A DNA stretch of 64,000 bases from contig NC_052676.1 of NCBI RefSeq assembly GCF_016802725.1, forward strand, positions 6,031,433 through 6,095,432, written 5' to 3'. The notes under the pieces were generated by a model. The model worked only from the letters and a program-made list of their open reading frames with translations, did no database searches and was not told the origin of the DNA. This document shows, piece by piece, positions 10,941-24,120 of this stretch; position 1 is the stretch's first letter, and the number at the start of each line of letters is the position of its first letter. Source of the DNA: Solenopsis invicta. Taxonomy: Eukaryota; Arthropoda; Insecta; Hymenoptera; Formicidae. The translations under genes were made by a program, and so were the position numbers.

Positions 10941-11959
10941 CGTTGTCGATGCCTTTGGGAACGCGCCAAACCGTGTGCGTGTTGTCCGAAACACGTCCGA
11001 AAAGTGACGCGATGCGACCCCGCGTCCGGTTTTCCTTTCTCCGGCGAGCCTCACGTCGTCCTTTGAACCGGGCTCGAAACCTCGTGCTAGGATACCATTC
11101 GCCCGAGAGGGAGGTGGTATATACCGGTCAGGAAGAATCAACCTTGCCCCTCGCGGTCCTTTCTCTTGTCTCGTTAGGTCCTCGTTGTAAAAGGATTTCG
11201 TTTTGCGTTACAGTTGTCCCCGATTTACGCGGGGCTGTGTCGCGGTAAAATCCTTTGTTTCGAATTATTAAGCGCAGCTCCTCGCAATTAGCTTTGATTA
11301 AAAATTCTTCTTTCGTGGGGAAACCGCGCGTCTGCTCGGTTATATTATTTCTTATCTCGATCGGCATGATTCGTGAATAGTTTTTAATTATTAACGTTAC
11401 CTCATCGCGTTTCGTCATTGCGCCAGATGACTATCTCTTCTCGCCTCCCATAATTATTCTACGTTATAATACGACTCACGAGTTTCGTATGACGTGATTT
11501 TATCACGGAAATTACTCTATTCAAAAAAGTTTTACGCGATTGTTTGTCCATCTGGTGAACGTACGGAGCACCAAAAAAATAATTCGTCATCCTTAAAAGT
11601 TTCCTCACGTGTAAATTGGCTCTCATCTCCCTCGCTTGGAATTTTAACGTGTTTTATGGTATTCTAATGTTCCATATAGGCGAATTAACGTTTAAGAATT
11701 GTCCCCTTCCGTCGCGTACATACAAGTTGAACGATCTTTGAGATATCGTTTCGAGACCCAAGCCCCAAACAGATCCATCGGGCCGGTTTACAGCCGCTTT
11801 TAATGCCGTAGACTGCCATTACGCGATTCGTTTCTATCTATACGCGAGGCAATAAAAAAACGAACGAAAGAATGCGGCGGTATCTCTCGTCAAACAAATT
11901 TACGACGCGAGAACAAACTTCCTCGTCATCTCGTGCATCTAAGGATGCAACATTCGATA

Positions 11960-13660
11960 TGTACCTGGGGGCTAAATTAACCCCGAGATGCATCGCATCA
12001 TATAATTTCCGTCTTATCTAAAACACATGTTAAAAGGACGTGAATTATCTAAGTACACATGTCAATAGATAAAATGGTTTTGGGGATACTTTTCGAGTAA
12101 ATAATTCTATCTCGAACGCTTTATATGCTCTGCGCTATGAGGTTTAGAAATTCTTCGTGATAAAATTTTTGTGATCCGTCCATGCGGTACTGAAGCTTCC
12201 AGTAACATTTCAGAAATATTGCAATATTGCAAGTTGTAATGTAATATTACGGAGACGTTTCAGGGACATGCGATATCAGTACTTTTTCGAAATGTTTCAG
12301 CAATGTTGTAGAAATGTTGTATAAAATTCTCGGGATATATAGGATGTTGCGTATACACATTAGACAGTACGACGTGTGATAAATTTTGCAAGAGTAGGCG
12401 CGGCTCAATAGGTAATAACGATTTACATATATCGTTGTAACTTGCTGATCGAGTATTGACCCCTGTCGCGAAAGCCGTTCGTATTCCCTAATAGAGTAAA
12501 GGCAGATAATATGAAATATGTATGCTACTAATATGGAATAGAGGCTTATTTTTTTAATAAAGCGCTGCAAGCTATTGCTGTCAAATATGTCACAACAAAC
12601 AACGAACTCGATGCAACAATGATTATCAAAAATTTAATTTAATCTATTTATTTGGGTTACGTCTAGAGGTCTGGGAGAATTGTCGAAAAAGTATTGTGAC
12701 CAGTTCAAGATAAGATTTCTTTAATAAGTTTATACTACACAGACGTCTTTAATAATGTTGGTTGAATATAATATTATGCTGTTTAATTGCGAAGTCCTCT
12801 TTATTAACACGGAAAGATCTTGTTTGTTACATTAAAGTGTGTAGGTAATTTGGAATAATACGTTAGTGTCCTTATTGTAAATAATAATACTTATTTTAAA
12901 TATCGATGTTTCTTTTATGTAATAATTTAATGATATAAAATTCAATTTTATGTTTTTTATTGTCCACCCCGCAAACACCAAGTTACATGTGATACAAATG
13001 TTGATTGTAATTTCCCACTCAATAATGTAACTGTTATATAACGTACTTGTATTACTTTCTCCATGCGTTCCTTGTTACTCAATATAACGCCTATATTAAT
13101 AATATTAATGTTGTTTTATGTCAAGAAATAAAATAAAATATTGATATTAATTACATAACAGAGCATTGCGTAATAACTAGTGTTTATTCCTATTAAAAAA
13201 TTTAATAATAATTTTCTATTATGCAGGATACTTCAGATTTTAATGGACAACCTTTGAGAATATATCAAAATGTTTAAGAAAAATGAAAAAAATTTTTTGC
13301 AGTTACGTAAATTCACAATCTTTTTTTATCCGAGTTTTGAATGCAAAAAGATGGTAAATTTATATAATTGCAATAAGTTTTTTCTTATATCTCTCTTTTA
13401 GATGTCTTTATATATTTTCAAAGTTTATCTATTAAATTTGAAGTGTTCTGCATATTAAAGCTTCTTCAACATAACAAATATATTGTATCATAACATTGCA
13501 CAACTTTTATGCAACATTACAATGTTTCAATGTAAGGTTAATGCAATTTTATTGTAATCTTCTGGTATTATATGGGGGCTGTCTTGCCAGGTAAAAAATT
13601 TTCTAAAAGTTCAAGACAATTTTTCGTTTTTCAATAAATTTTCGCTTTCGTGTACGTCGC
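11960..13660. other. AT-rich block with decayed repeats
   Basis: The block includes an AATGTTG(C/T)AG(A/C) pattern repeated around 12200-12330 and a similar pattern on the other strand at about 13490-13560. That suggests one or more degraded inverted-repeat elements. A 107-codon minus-strand frame at 12247-12570 overlaps this repeat and is not gene-like. Confidence 0.4.
12966..13055. mobile_element. Foldback element, partial copy 2
   Basis: It is homologous by eye to the left half of 7524-7678, with the shared order GCAAACAC, ACAAATGTTG, TGTAATTTCCCACTCAAT and GTAACTGTTATATAAC. The right half is not recognisable, so this copy is partial or strongly diverged. Confidence 0.5.
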
Positions 13661-14940
13661 GAAGACACAGTTATGCTGCGTCGGCTACATGTGCGTGCCG
13701 TTGAGCGTGCGTGCACCGCTAATGGACCGGAATTAAAGTCGTTAGCTTCCGGAAGGTTTCGACTAGAGAGGGGGCCTAGGCGAGTTTCGGAAGTTGGCCA
13801 CGTTCATTTTTCATCGGCGGCAAGAAATAACAGCGACAATGACGCCTCGTTAATTCACGTTGCAGCCCCTTGAAGGAATAATGCATGTCGGCGCGGGCGG
13901 GATCTCATTACCGATAAAAGGCCGCCGTGTTACGCCGCGCCTGTAGAGGCGATACGCGTGCCAGTCAGATGGATGAATTTTAATTCGCGACGGCGAATCG
14001 AATTCGTGAAATCGGCCACAGTGGAGTAGGAGTGCGCGAGAACGGAGGAAGGCGAGTATAACGGGATTAGAGAAACGAGCGGAGATGAGTGACAGCTCGA
14101 CCTCGGAAATTAAATGAAAAGAAGGAAGAAGCGGGGGAGACATAGAAAGAGAGAGAGCGAGAACATCGCGGAATTATTCGAGGATGAGTAATGGCTTTAA
14201 GGAATTTAAGATATTATTACTGTATTAACATTGTAAAATTTCATTCCAACTTCAGTGGAGTCCCTCGGCTCTTTTTAAATATAAAGGCTTTGAGCGCTCG
14301 AAATTGTTTATTTAAATCAAAGAGAAATTGTCTTGTCCAACGGGATTAACTTCTCGTTACATTTTACTAATATATTGGACAGCCGGATAATAACAAAGAC
14401 GAATATACGTATAGTAAAACTCAAAACGATCTATTTAGTACGCGTCTAAAGTCGGCAATTCAATTTTACAGAATGCTTTCCTCGTAACTCCGCAATTCGT
14501 TCCGAGACAATTGCGCAGTTTATATTTTATTTGTAGTGAATTATTGCACCGCATTATGTGCTTACGCACACCGACGTGCGTGGAGCGCGCGCTCGTATAC
14601 GCGCCCGCGTGTATATATTTGTATGTGCGTGTAGCGGAGAGTTTAACGCTCGGCGCGCACGGGTCACACAATGCCGTGTATGGACACTATGGGCATTGTG
14701 CGACGCGAGAGCGAATGAATATGTGCATCAAAGAGTTAAGACTCAATGGCGGACCACACAGACCCCGGAATTGAGAAGACAGTCGGCTTAACGGTTAACG
14801 TATTATTGTGCGGCCGCACGTTAGAGTTAGCCCGGTCGTCGCTGGCTACGGACGAAGCGAAACGGGACGATTCGCGTCTCTCTGATTCCGAGTCCGATAA
14901 AGCGAGAGGTTCGATCAACCGATTTAATTAAAATTTTGCC
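13660..14940. other. CpG-rich block, no gene
   Basis: Frames of 60-97 codons overlap on both strands without domains. It contains CACAATGCC (14667-14675) facing its complement GGCATTGTG (14692-14700), and the recurrent word CATTGTGCGACG at 14694-14705. Confidence 0.4.
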
Positions 14941-16800
14941 AATTTATCCTCCGCAATAGTCCACGCTATCAGCATAGAATCTCGATTCTCGTAGTTAATC
15001 AAATTAATGGTATAACTACTGGTTATAACGGTCGTATAAAGATTCCTTTGACGAGTGTCAGATTATTACAAAACATTAAGGACAAATATTTCCTAGTGGA
15101 AACGAATCACTGAAGTCGGTGAAACGGGAAATAAAGACGACTGAAATATATTGAATATAAATCATTCTTACAATAGTGAAACATTACGAGTTTTGAAGGT
15201 TATCATGTTAAAAAAGATAATTATTAAAAATAATAAAAAATGACAGTTATGAAGAGTAATATTTTTACAGATTATTAACAAAAGTTGTACACCAAAATAT
15301 AATGAAATATATTAAAATACTGAATCCTAAGAACAAATAATAAAAATGTTGGAATGGGAACAAGATGAGCAATATTAAGTTTGTACTTATTTTATAAATT
15401 TAATATTTGCAAATTAATTGTAACACAAATACAAATGTTTAAGTTTATAATATTTAAAATTTTTTAAATTTTGTAAAGTACATGAAGTTTCGATTATCTA
15501 AACTGATTGTGAGAGAGAGAGAGAGAGAGAGAAGGCTTCTTAGTTTTTTTTTTAAACGATAACTGTTGATTATGAATGTTCAAAGGTGTTCAAACTGCAA
15601 AAAGCAAAATAATGAAAGATTGACTTATGTTGCAAAAATAATCGGGTTTTATTGCAGTTTTGTATAAAAAACTTTTAAACGAGTAAGTGTATTTAATTGA
15701 ACTTTTGTACATGAATATTTATTAACATATGTATAAAAAGTTTGAATTAATTCTCAGTAAAATTTCTCATCAAATTTACAAATAAATACTACAAAACGCG
15801 ATTTTACACAAGTATCAAGAATAAAAGAATTAAATAACTTTTAAACCAATAAGGAAATTGTGATAAAATTTTATACAGATATTCAAATCTAATTATAGTA
15901 CAATCTACGAAGTTTTTATATTTTTAGTAATGCTTTAAGATGTGAGAAATACATCGTTAAATCGTTTCTTCACAATTTTAAAATTTACTTGAGCTTTTAT
16001 TTATTCACTCATACATAATACTGAATTTTAATAAATTTTACTAATAAAATGATTTCATTAAATTTATTGCGTCCATTAATTTTGATTTTAATCTTCACTG
16101 AATTCTTTGTAAGTCTTAACGTTTTTCTGTTGAATATTTATTGAAAATATTTTAATGAAATGATACTAAAAATAAGTCAATTGAAAGAGATTTTCAAATT
16201 AAGCAGTATTTCAATGAAATTTATTATAAGTTTAGTAAAATATTTCTCTGAATCCCATTTGTATCGATTCAAATTTTCATATATTCATGAGCATGTTTAA
16301 TTAATCTTAGGATTAGCATTTATCCATGTTTTGTCAATATGACAATTTTGCTTTGTACGTTTATCCATGTGTATAGCTTTTGTGTTGGTACATTTGCTTC
16401 TACGTACATTTCTGCCAGTCTTAACTATCTTATTTGTTATAGCTAGGCTACGCAATGTTACCAGCGTTTCCAGCGTGAGATACTAATATGTCGAAGATAC
16501 GCAGGAACTCGTGGAACAACTCTCGTGTAGACCGTTTCGTTCGTTTCCTCTTAGTAGAACTTGAAGTGTGTAGTCTACGAATAGTTAGAACACGAATTCT
16601 CGAGCCATTCGTCATTCCGCTACTCGTCCCTCTTGAATATTACAATAACAATGTCGATGCGAAGACCTAGGGCAGCGTGATTTCTACTCCGTTTTCGAAT
16701 AAATAGAGAACGAAATTGATTATTGAAATTTTTCGGTTATATCAAAAGTGACTTACATTTTCATATTGAGATTATAGTGAAAGTATTACATTGCCTAGCA
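14940..16800. other. AT-rich spacer
   Basis: Long AT-rich stretch with a (GA) microsatellite at 15511-15532. No open frame of note until a 60-codon one at 16488-16670, which lacks any recognisable feature. Confidence 0.45.
15511..15532 (+). repeat. (GA)11 microsatellite
   Basis: Eleven uninterrupted GA units are visible. It may also act as a GAGA-factor site, but repeat origin is the simpler reading. Confidence 0.9.
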
Positions 16801-17340
16801 AGTTTATCTTACCGCAAGTTGGTGGCCACTCTCTGACATCACGCTAGTCTGCGGAGGGTCCGAGGGTTGAGCGCTCGTGGTAAAGGCAATCCTGTGGTCT
16901 CCGCGCAGCAGGAGGGATGTGATCGCACCGGTATCGGCACCAAGCTGTCTGCCTCGAGAGGGAACCAGCCGTGTCGGGGCGTTCTCGTGTATATAACCAT
17001 GTAGGACCGTGGAGAGTAGGGCCCTCGCGAGACGAGGCAGAGGGACGGTGAGGAGGCAGCGATGGTCAGGGGCCGTCCGATGATGGTTGTGCTGTTGCGT
17101 GTAAAAATAGAAAAGGCAACCCGGGAACCCGTCCAACTGCATATTACCTCCGACATCGGAATGCGCGGCCCTGTGACCAGCCGATGATGCTGGAACGCAC
17201 GTGTTTCAGGCCATTCCCTCACCTCTCCACCCTTCTCTTCTCTTCTCTTCACTTCTCTTTCATTCTACCGGAGGAGTTCCTGCGGACCTGAGCGCAGATT
17301 GGAATGCCGAAAGTATAAATCGGGATCGGGAAATGGTAAG
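16800..17340. other. CpG-rich block ending in a donor-like site
   Basis: The minus strand is open in two frames (112 and 137 codons) over the same bases, which argues for composition rather than coding. At the right edge, AAATG|GTAAGA (17332-17341) resembles a splice donor on the plus strand. With no paired acceptor or coding body it stays a weak hint of an untranslated exon. Confidence 0.3.
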
Positions 17341-17503
17341 ATTAATCGCTGGTACAATGTGAACCTGCACCCAATTCCGGACATCAAATATTTTTTGAGC
17401 GTATGCTTTTAAAGCAAAAAATTAGAATAAATTTAAAGCCCTATAAATATTTTATATAGTTTTTAAATAAAATAAAATTTAAGTTTAAAATTTGAAATGG
17501 TTT

Positions 17504-18027
17504 AGTCAGTTTGGAAAGTTAATATCTTTTTCAAACTAATTAAAATTAATAGCTCATAAAATTAATTTAGTTATGTTACATGAGCGAAAAGCAAACTCAG
17601 TTAAAAGTTACGTTAAGATTAAATTAATTTGAATTAAAAGTTATTTTGAAATGCATTACTTATATTAAATTAGAATGCCATAATTGTTAAAAATTAGATT
17701 ATTTTGAATAAAACGGTTATAATATGGATCATTAAATGTATTGCTTTAAATCATTAAATGTAATATTTTATTTATAAATTAAATTTATATAAAACAAAGA
17801 AATATTGTTCTTTTTTATATGGAAATTGAATTTTTTCTTTCACAATTTTTTATATAGGCAAATTTTTAATTTAGGAAAAGTTAATAAGTTAAAGTTTATG
17901 TATTTTAAAAGTAACTAATTAAAATTAAAAATTAATAACTCATTTAAAATTAACTAAGTTTGATTAAAGGTCATTAACTTTCAATTTTATTTTTAACTGT
18001 ATTACTTTTTAATTATCACCCAACCCT
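17504..18027 (+). mobile_element. AT-rich interspersed element, copy 1
   Basis: This segment aligns by eye along its length with the reverse complement of 37774-38280. Shared blocks in order include ATAAAATTAATTTAGTTA, AGTTAAAAGTTACGTTAAGA, ATAATATGGATCATTAAAT and TTGAAAGTTAAT. The right end reads CACCCAACCCT and corresponds to the CGGGGTAG end of the other copy. It carries no open frame, so it is a non-autonomous element. Ends starting with C(A/G)GGG would suit a hAT-like family, which is only a guess. Confidence 0.7.
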
Positions 18028-18029
18028 TC

Positions 18030-18610
18030 TGGTATTAATTGTAAGTAAAAAATATATAGATTTATAGTATATTATTTGTGAATTAGAAATTAATCACATA
18101 CAATTAATTTAAAAAGTAGGAACATTTTTCTACATATCAATGAAATTTTTGTCCATGTATATATAAAAAAATAATATAGAATATTAATGCAGATAAAAAA
18201 ATTTTCTTTGTATTTTTAAGGGCATTACTGAAAACTTCATGGATTTCCATTATTACTATTTGATCTTGCTTCTTTTCTATTTTAGTTTTATTGCTGTTAT
18301 CTTCTCTCTTCAATCTAACAATTTGTAAGGATTTGAAGAATTTACCCTAGAACTTTTAAAACACCTTCTATTTTGAAAAGAAATTTAAAGTAGTGATACC
18401 AGTAATATGATTTGAACCAAAGTTAATGGTAAATCATTACTTGTTCAAAATAATGATCGTAGAACTTCTTGGAACTTCAAGAACATTCATAATCATAAAG
18501 CTTTCGAAAATTGTAACGCAATCCATGTTCTCTTCTCAATTAATTTTTACCAATAAATGTGAGTTGAACATATAGGCCAATGTATGTTTCAGGTAAATGT
18601 TTTTTTTTTT
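18030..18610. other. AT-rich spacer
   Basis: Nothing beyond AT-rich sequence was seen. TTTCAG|GTAAAT at about 18588-18598 is an isolated splice-like word next to a T16 run. Confidence 0.45.
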
Positions 18611-19272
18611 TTTTTGATAGACAGATAGGAAGTATTTTCTCACCGAGGCGTGTAATTTTCCGGAAAATTATACAATACGAACGCGATCATGGCTCATCGG
18701 CCGATTCATTCAGGATATCTTGTTCGTCAGCTATTATTCGAACGGTGGTATTTTTCGAGGTCCTGCACATTGTGCGAATTTTTCACGCCTGCCAATCGCT
18801 GCGTAATCCTTCGATAGGATCCCTACGTACCGCGGTTCTTCGGCCGTTGATCCACAACAGGAAACTCTCTGTGTTGCCGCGGGGATGCGTCGATTATGCC
18901 GCGACGTAGAGGGAGAGAGGGCGAAGGGTGGGAAGGCGGATCGTTCTTTCAGAATGTTCGACCGGGCGGGAGATATTAGATGTTTTGGAAACATAACGTG
19001 GAAGGGTGCGCCGGAAAGTTACTTCTTGTCCTCTGAGTTCCTTCGCTTTGGCGATAATCACACGCGCGAACGGAGCACAAGTGAAGAGACCATCTGGCTC
19101 TTCGTCGAGGAGGCACCATGCTCTCTTGAGCCATGATCTCTCTCGTCTCGTCCCTCGGTGAGGAAACGATACATTAAATGGAGATCGGAAATATATTAAA
19201 AAAAGAAGAACGGAAGGGAAGAATTAATTTTTTTTACGGCGTACTTTATACCAGGGTTTGCCAAACTTCCCA

Positions 19273-19395
19273 CAGCACATGATATCGAACGAATATTGTG
19301 ACATTTTAGAAATATACGCACGATATCACGATATTGTACGAATGTTCGTACGATATCTAGAATATCCTAGAATATTTATAAGATATTTTGTGCTA
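19273..19395. mobile_element. Miniature inverted-repeat element, copy 1
   Basis: Starts CAGCACATGATATCGAACGA and ends GATATTTTGTGCTA, giving imperfect terminal inverted repeats. The interior is itself partly palindromic (GAATGTTCGTACGATATC). It matches 30621-30735 almost throughout. At 123 bp with no coding capacity this is a MITE-like element, slightly more diverged at its ends than the second copy. Confidence 0.75.
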
Positions 19396-19845
19396 TGTTA
19401 GTGATGTGGATCGCGACCCATTTTATAAAGCGGCAAACGTCTGTGACTCGTTAAAATGGATGTAGATTGATTATTTATTTGTATCACTTTATTTTTCCTA
19501 CTTTTCAATTTTTGTTGAATACTATTTTATAAATTAATTTTTTAATACGCAATGAAGTATGAAGATGTAAAGAATGAGGTTATTTCCTATTTTTGTTGAC
19601 GACGATCTTTGACGATTTCGATCGGAATCATTTTCATGCGTAAGGAGTTCGATAATTATAGTCTTTTTTCTATTTCGAAATTTGATTTTTACCGATTTTG
19701 AACAATTTTTTGCGACCCATCAAAATTTGCGACCTACCAATGCTGTTATTAGCATCTTGTCAGAAATCAATTTCCAAAAATACGGAGATCAGAAACATGA
19801 AACATTTATTAGGTTCCGTCAAGCATTATTCAGGATCTTTTCAAC

Positions 19846-19847
<2 letters not shown>

Positions 19848-19879
<32 letters not shown>
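19848..19879 (+). repeat. (GA)16 microsatellite
   Basis: Sixteen GA units run without interruption, followed by AGAGAG remnants. Confidence 0.9.
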
Positions 19880-19883
<4 letters not shown>

Positions 19884-20559
19884 AGTCGTGGAAGATATAA
19901 AATAGTATACTTCCTCGAAACGGTAGTTGGTCTTTTATCTTCTCGAAGGGCGCGAGACTACCGACGTGGAAGTGTCACGAGGAGCCGGTAGAACGTATCA
20001 AGTCGCGCGGACGTTATCTCGGCTCGATCGGGTCGAAAGGGGGGGTTCGGATATCCAACCCCTTCTTCGGAGCCAGTAACGAGTCGGTCGCCCCTCTGTC
20101 TTCTTCTTCTTTTCCATTCCAATCAGCTTGAAAAGCGGAGAACCCTCAGCCTCTTTTCGCTCGTGGGATCCATGGTCCACTGGCCTCGATCTCTCGCGCG
20201 CTAGCGGACCCCCGGGCCCCGGGTCGGACCCCGCTAAAGTATCATGTATCGTATAGCCGCAAAAAAAGTCGGCGTATTCATACACAGATCGGTACTCGCA
20301 AGGTGCCCTCCCTTTCTCTTTCTTCTTTGCGTACTACTGTGCGATCTGCGAGAGTGGCTCTTTCTCTATTCGGGATCGTTGCGAGCCGCTCACTAGCACG
20401 CTCCTCTCGAGTCGAGCATAAATCGTCGCTCGCTTGACGATACGCTTAGGATAGTTTTGAATGGATTAACAGATAAGCCTCTGAAGACATTTCCATGAAA
20501 AGATGCTACTCATGCCAGTTAATTCCTTTGTTGGAGCGGCGAGCGCTATATCCGCGTCG

Positions 20560-21642
20560 ACAGGTTAAAATTTCGTTCACAAATTTTAAGTATTCTGAAT
20601 CACGAGAAGTTTCCCCGAAAGTTTTTTTAAGATAAACATTTACGAATTCTTTGGGTTTGTAAAAATATTTACAAAGTATCATGAGTCGAAATAACTTGAC
20701 GCAGGGGCGTGCTTAACGATCGCACGGCGTGCAGGTAGCCAAAGCTATAGTGGTGGCCGAATTCGAGGTTTATTAAATTATTGGACGTATTACAAATGTG
20801 ATGCAGACGTTGCAGCTTTTTCGCAAGTTTTGTTACGTTTATAATTAAAATTACGTTTAATAAAATTTTATAAAAATTTTAGTTCCTTGCGAGAAAAGTG
20901 TGCTTCTACCGCACTTGTAATACGACCGTTCGAAACTCAAGCGACAACACTTGATTAAAATATTTTATAAACAAAGAGGATTTTGTATATTTAAAGATTT
21001 ATATATTCATGTATATTTATATATTTAAATAATTGTACATGAGCACTTTTGGCTCGGAGAAATAATTGCAATTCTTTTTGAACGTCTCTGATCTAAAGAA
21101 GGGAAATGAAGAAAATAAATTTTCTAGTTTCGAGGAAAGAAGTTTTAATCTCACCGGATTTTCGTCGACACGTCGAGATCGGTATCTTTCTTTGCAGCTT
21201 GAAAAGAAGAAGATATTGGGATTGCACGTTGGTAACGGTCGCGCAAACAATATCTTCTACGCACAAATCGATCGGCTCGATACCGATCGTGGCCGATGCC
21301 TCTCTTGGATTCTCAATGTTCGCCGACCGAAGATAAAAGACTGTCGCGATACGCTATGAAAAGAAGGAGAGGGTCGCCGTCTTTTGTATTATATTTATGC
21401 CATGGTACTGCTCAATAAAGAAAGAAGAACTTATGCCACGTCTGGTGGATACCTTGGCATTGTGCGCGACCACAACGCTCCTGACACCCTGGTGTCCCTT
21501 TGTTTCGTGGATGATTTCACTCGTGTGGGACACCTTCGTGCGCGATAAGCCGGACAATGGTCGGTCTCCCGTCTACGGAAGACAGTATCGCAATCTCATC
21601 TTGCGCCGGAGATCGCCCCGTCGCGGATTAATGAAATAAAAA

Positions 21643-21691
<49 letters not shown>

Positions 21692-22760
21692 GCTCAGCAT
21701 CTCGTTGCCGTTTGTCCGATCTCTCGCGAGATTTTCTCGGCTATTTGTCGACTCGAACTTTGTGCATATCTTTGAGCGTGTAACCACGCGTCATTCAGGT
21801 TTGTAACTCGAAACTGAGTATCCGTCTTCTCGCGTTCTCGATGTGTTTTAAAATTTTCAAGAGCTCGACACTAAATACGGCTGGGAATTTTTTTTAATGC
21901 AGAATTTCTTTTTAAACGCAAGAATTTCGACAACCGAATAAGACACTAGATGCTATAAAACTTTATTCAGTTTTTGAGATATTAAATTTCAATTGCTGCG
22001 AGCATCGTGGTAATTGTTAGCGTAAGAAGAAAAAAAGCAGAATATTAATTAAAGTTTGAGAAAAAGATCGATCTCTTAAAAGAGTTTTATGTTAATAAAG
22101 TTGTTACACTGCTAGTATTCTAGGAGAGGAGTATAATTTCCGGCTGTCTCATAGTGAAAAAGTTATAACTATCTAAAAATTTTTCTGCATTTTTCTTCTT
22201 TTTTTAAAGGATTAAGATATATATATTTATAAAACTATTTCAGTATAGAAACTATTTGAATATACATAATTATTTAAAAAAAGTTTTATATGTTTAAAAT
22301 GTTAAACTTTTTTTTATATATTTTGACTTATTTTCTTTTTCCAAAAAAGGGGGAAGACAAATAAAATAAAAGAGTATAATGATATCTTAATTTTAGGGAC
22401 AGAAGTCTTATCTTTTGCTTTCTTTCGTTAAATATAATAATTGCCTTTTTATGTTAATCTTTTTTTTTGTAGGAATAGGAGCTAATCATAATTAATTTAC
22501 ATACTTTTTTACACATATTTGTAAATTTGTGAAAAAATGTTATGTAAACATAACTTTATACATAATAGTTATTTTTACATACGTTCATATATTTGTTTTT
22601 TCACAAAACCTTTCAAAAGCTTTAAATTTTATAAAATAGAATGTTGTTTCTAAAAGCAGTATATAATTTTTATATCTTAATTGTATCATTCCGTATAACA
22701 TACCAAAATGTTGAATGTTGTGATTCAGTTTTTATAGATATTTTGGTATAAAATAAATTC
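20560..22760. other. Mixed block, no gene
   Basis: AT-rich flanks surround a moderately GC-rich core at 21060-21640. The core has opposing frames (80 codons plus strand at 21397-21639, 67 codons minus strand at 21354-21557) with no domain. A short hairpin GACACC-CT-GGTGTC lies at 21483-21496, and a long AT microsatellite follows. From 21880 on, only AT-rich sequence was seen. Confidence 0.4.
21648..21688. repeat. (TA)20 microsatellite
   Basis: An uninterrupted AT dinucleotide run of about 41 bases. Confidence 0.9.
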
Positions 22761-24120
22761 CTCCTTTAGAGATTCTTGCGAATTCCGTTGCCAGCTGGAC
22801 GCTCCTTCCTCTGAAAAGATACCTGTCCGAAATCAATGTAGCGTTCTTTCTGTATGCTTATGTGTGTACACTCGCGTGGAAACGCGAGTGTAGCGCGTTA
22901 CGGAGAAAGAAAAGGGTTGCACTCGGTGTAATTGATACGAAACCGTTGAAGCGGAGGGAAACGCTAGGGAACAAAAACTTCACACAGGATATCTCGCGAC
23001 TTCCCTTCCTTCCCTGCAGATTGCTCGCCACTTCAGTTAACAAACCGAACATGTTCCATTGTCATATTTGCAGAGATTACTGATATATTCAAGTTTTCTC
23101 GCTTATTATATTTTTCCGGTTATTATACTGTTAGAATTTTAAATTCAAAAGATATTGTACTTGTACATTTTATTCAACCCAGAATGAATCAACATACATC
23201 GCAATATTACTTTATTTAATAAAACTACATTTAATTCTTAAAAAATACTACATTTAATTCTTAAAAAATACGTTATAAAGTTTGATAAGGTAGTATATTT
23301 TCTAAATAATAGTAACTTTGTATTTTCAAATATATATCTTTGCGCAAGTATATGCGAATGATTTATTTGAAGAAAGATGTTAGATATACTCACACGTAAA
23401 ATATGTTACAGCAGATTTTAAATCGCGCTTCACATTTACATATAGTATAATAAAGAATTAAACTTGTAACGAAATTTGATTACACTAAAAAATTTTTTTT
23501 TAACTCTCGAATGAATTCCATGTATTCAGGAATTAAAAGTATTAGGAATGTTGACCATTGCGGTGCAATTGTGGCAAGTTGATTGAAGCTTGCGTTGCAC
23601 GACCTTATCCCCCATACGTCGAATATTGCGTACGAGTTATTAGCGGTCTTGTTAGCCGCCTAGCGGTAGGGTCGCACGAACGGGGACCTCAAAATGAATA
23701 CGGGGCCCAAGATTACGGGAATGAAATCTTACGAATTCAAATATTGGATTAATGGATGTCCATAGACGCGCGGACATAAAATGGACACAAAATAAATGTC
23801 TATAAGACTTCTTGTGCTATCGGGGACGCTATCAACATCACAAGCGCAAAATGATGCTATTTTTAAATTAGAAACAGCTACATCTAGGTGCCCTAGTACA
23901 CAAAATAGTACAGCATAGCATAAAATCGTTGGACCAATGAGTATCTTGTAAAATGTAAATTAATATGACGACTTTATGTTGAATGCCTATTGTTCTAGCG
24001 ATTCTTGCGTTATTCTCATGCTGTGCTATGCATTTTGTATGTTCGAGTCTTAACATTAAAATAGCTTTGTAGAGTACAACGATCCTAAGCAATCTTATAA
24101 CAAAGAAGATATTTTTGCTT
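22760..24120. other. AT-rich spacer with GC patches
   Basis: It contains an exact tandem duplication (23225-23270) and a segment at 23750-23830 with repeated GGAC/GTCC words (GGATGTCCATAG, TGGACACAAA) that resembles the GGACGTCC-rich region at 33805-34080. Short frames lack domains. Confidence 0.4.
23225..23270. repeat. 23 bp exact tandem duplication
   Basis: Two identical 23-base units (23225-23247 and 23248-23270) begin CTACATTTAATTC and end AAAAAATA. The lack of divergence implies a recent slippage event or an assembly artefact. Confidence 0.85.

Larger units (their letters stand above)
10550..11960. other. CpG- and G-rich block, no gene
   Basis: The block is CpG-rich, with purine-rich G runs between about 10803 and 10945, an octamer-bearing hairpin (10874-10899) and a G-quadruplex motif (10922-10940). 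Frames on both strands overlap and lack domains. Confidence 0.45.
18610..20560. other. CpG-rich block with internal repeats, no gene
   Basis: CpG-rich sequence flanks a repeat-bearing AT-rich middle (19230-19740). Frames up to 109 codons overlap on opposite strands. A GC palindrome around 20207-20226 (CCCGGGCCCCGGG core) is present. No domain or splice pair was found. Confidence 0.4.

Noticed and set aside
21397..21639. 80-codon plus-strand frame with even codon texture
   Set aside because: A 67-codon minus-strand frame overlaps it, no domain is visible, and no splice sites bound it.
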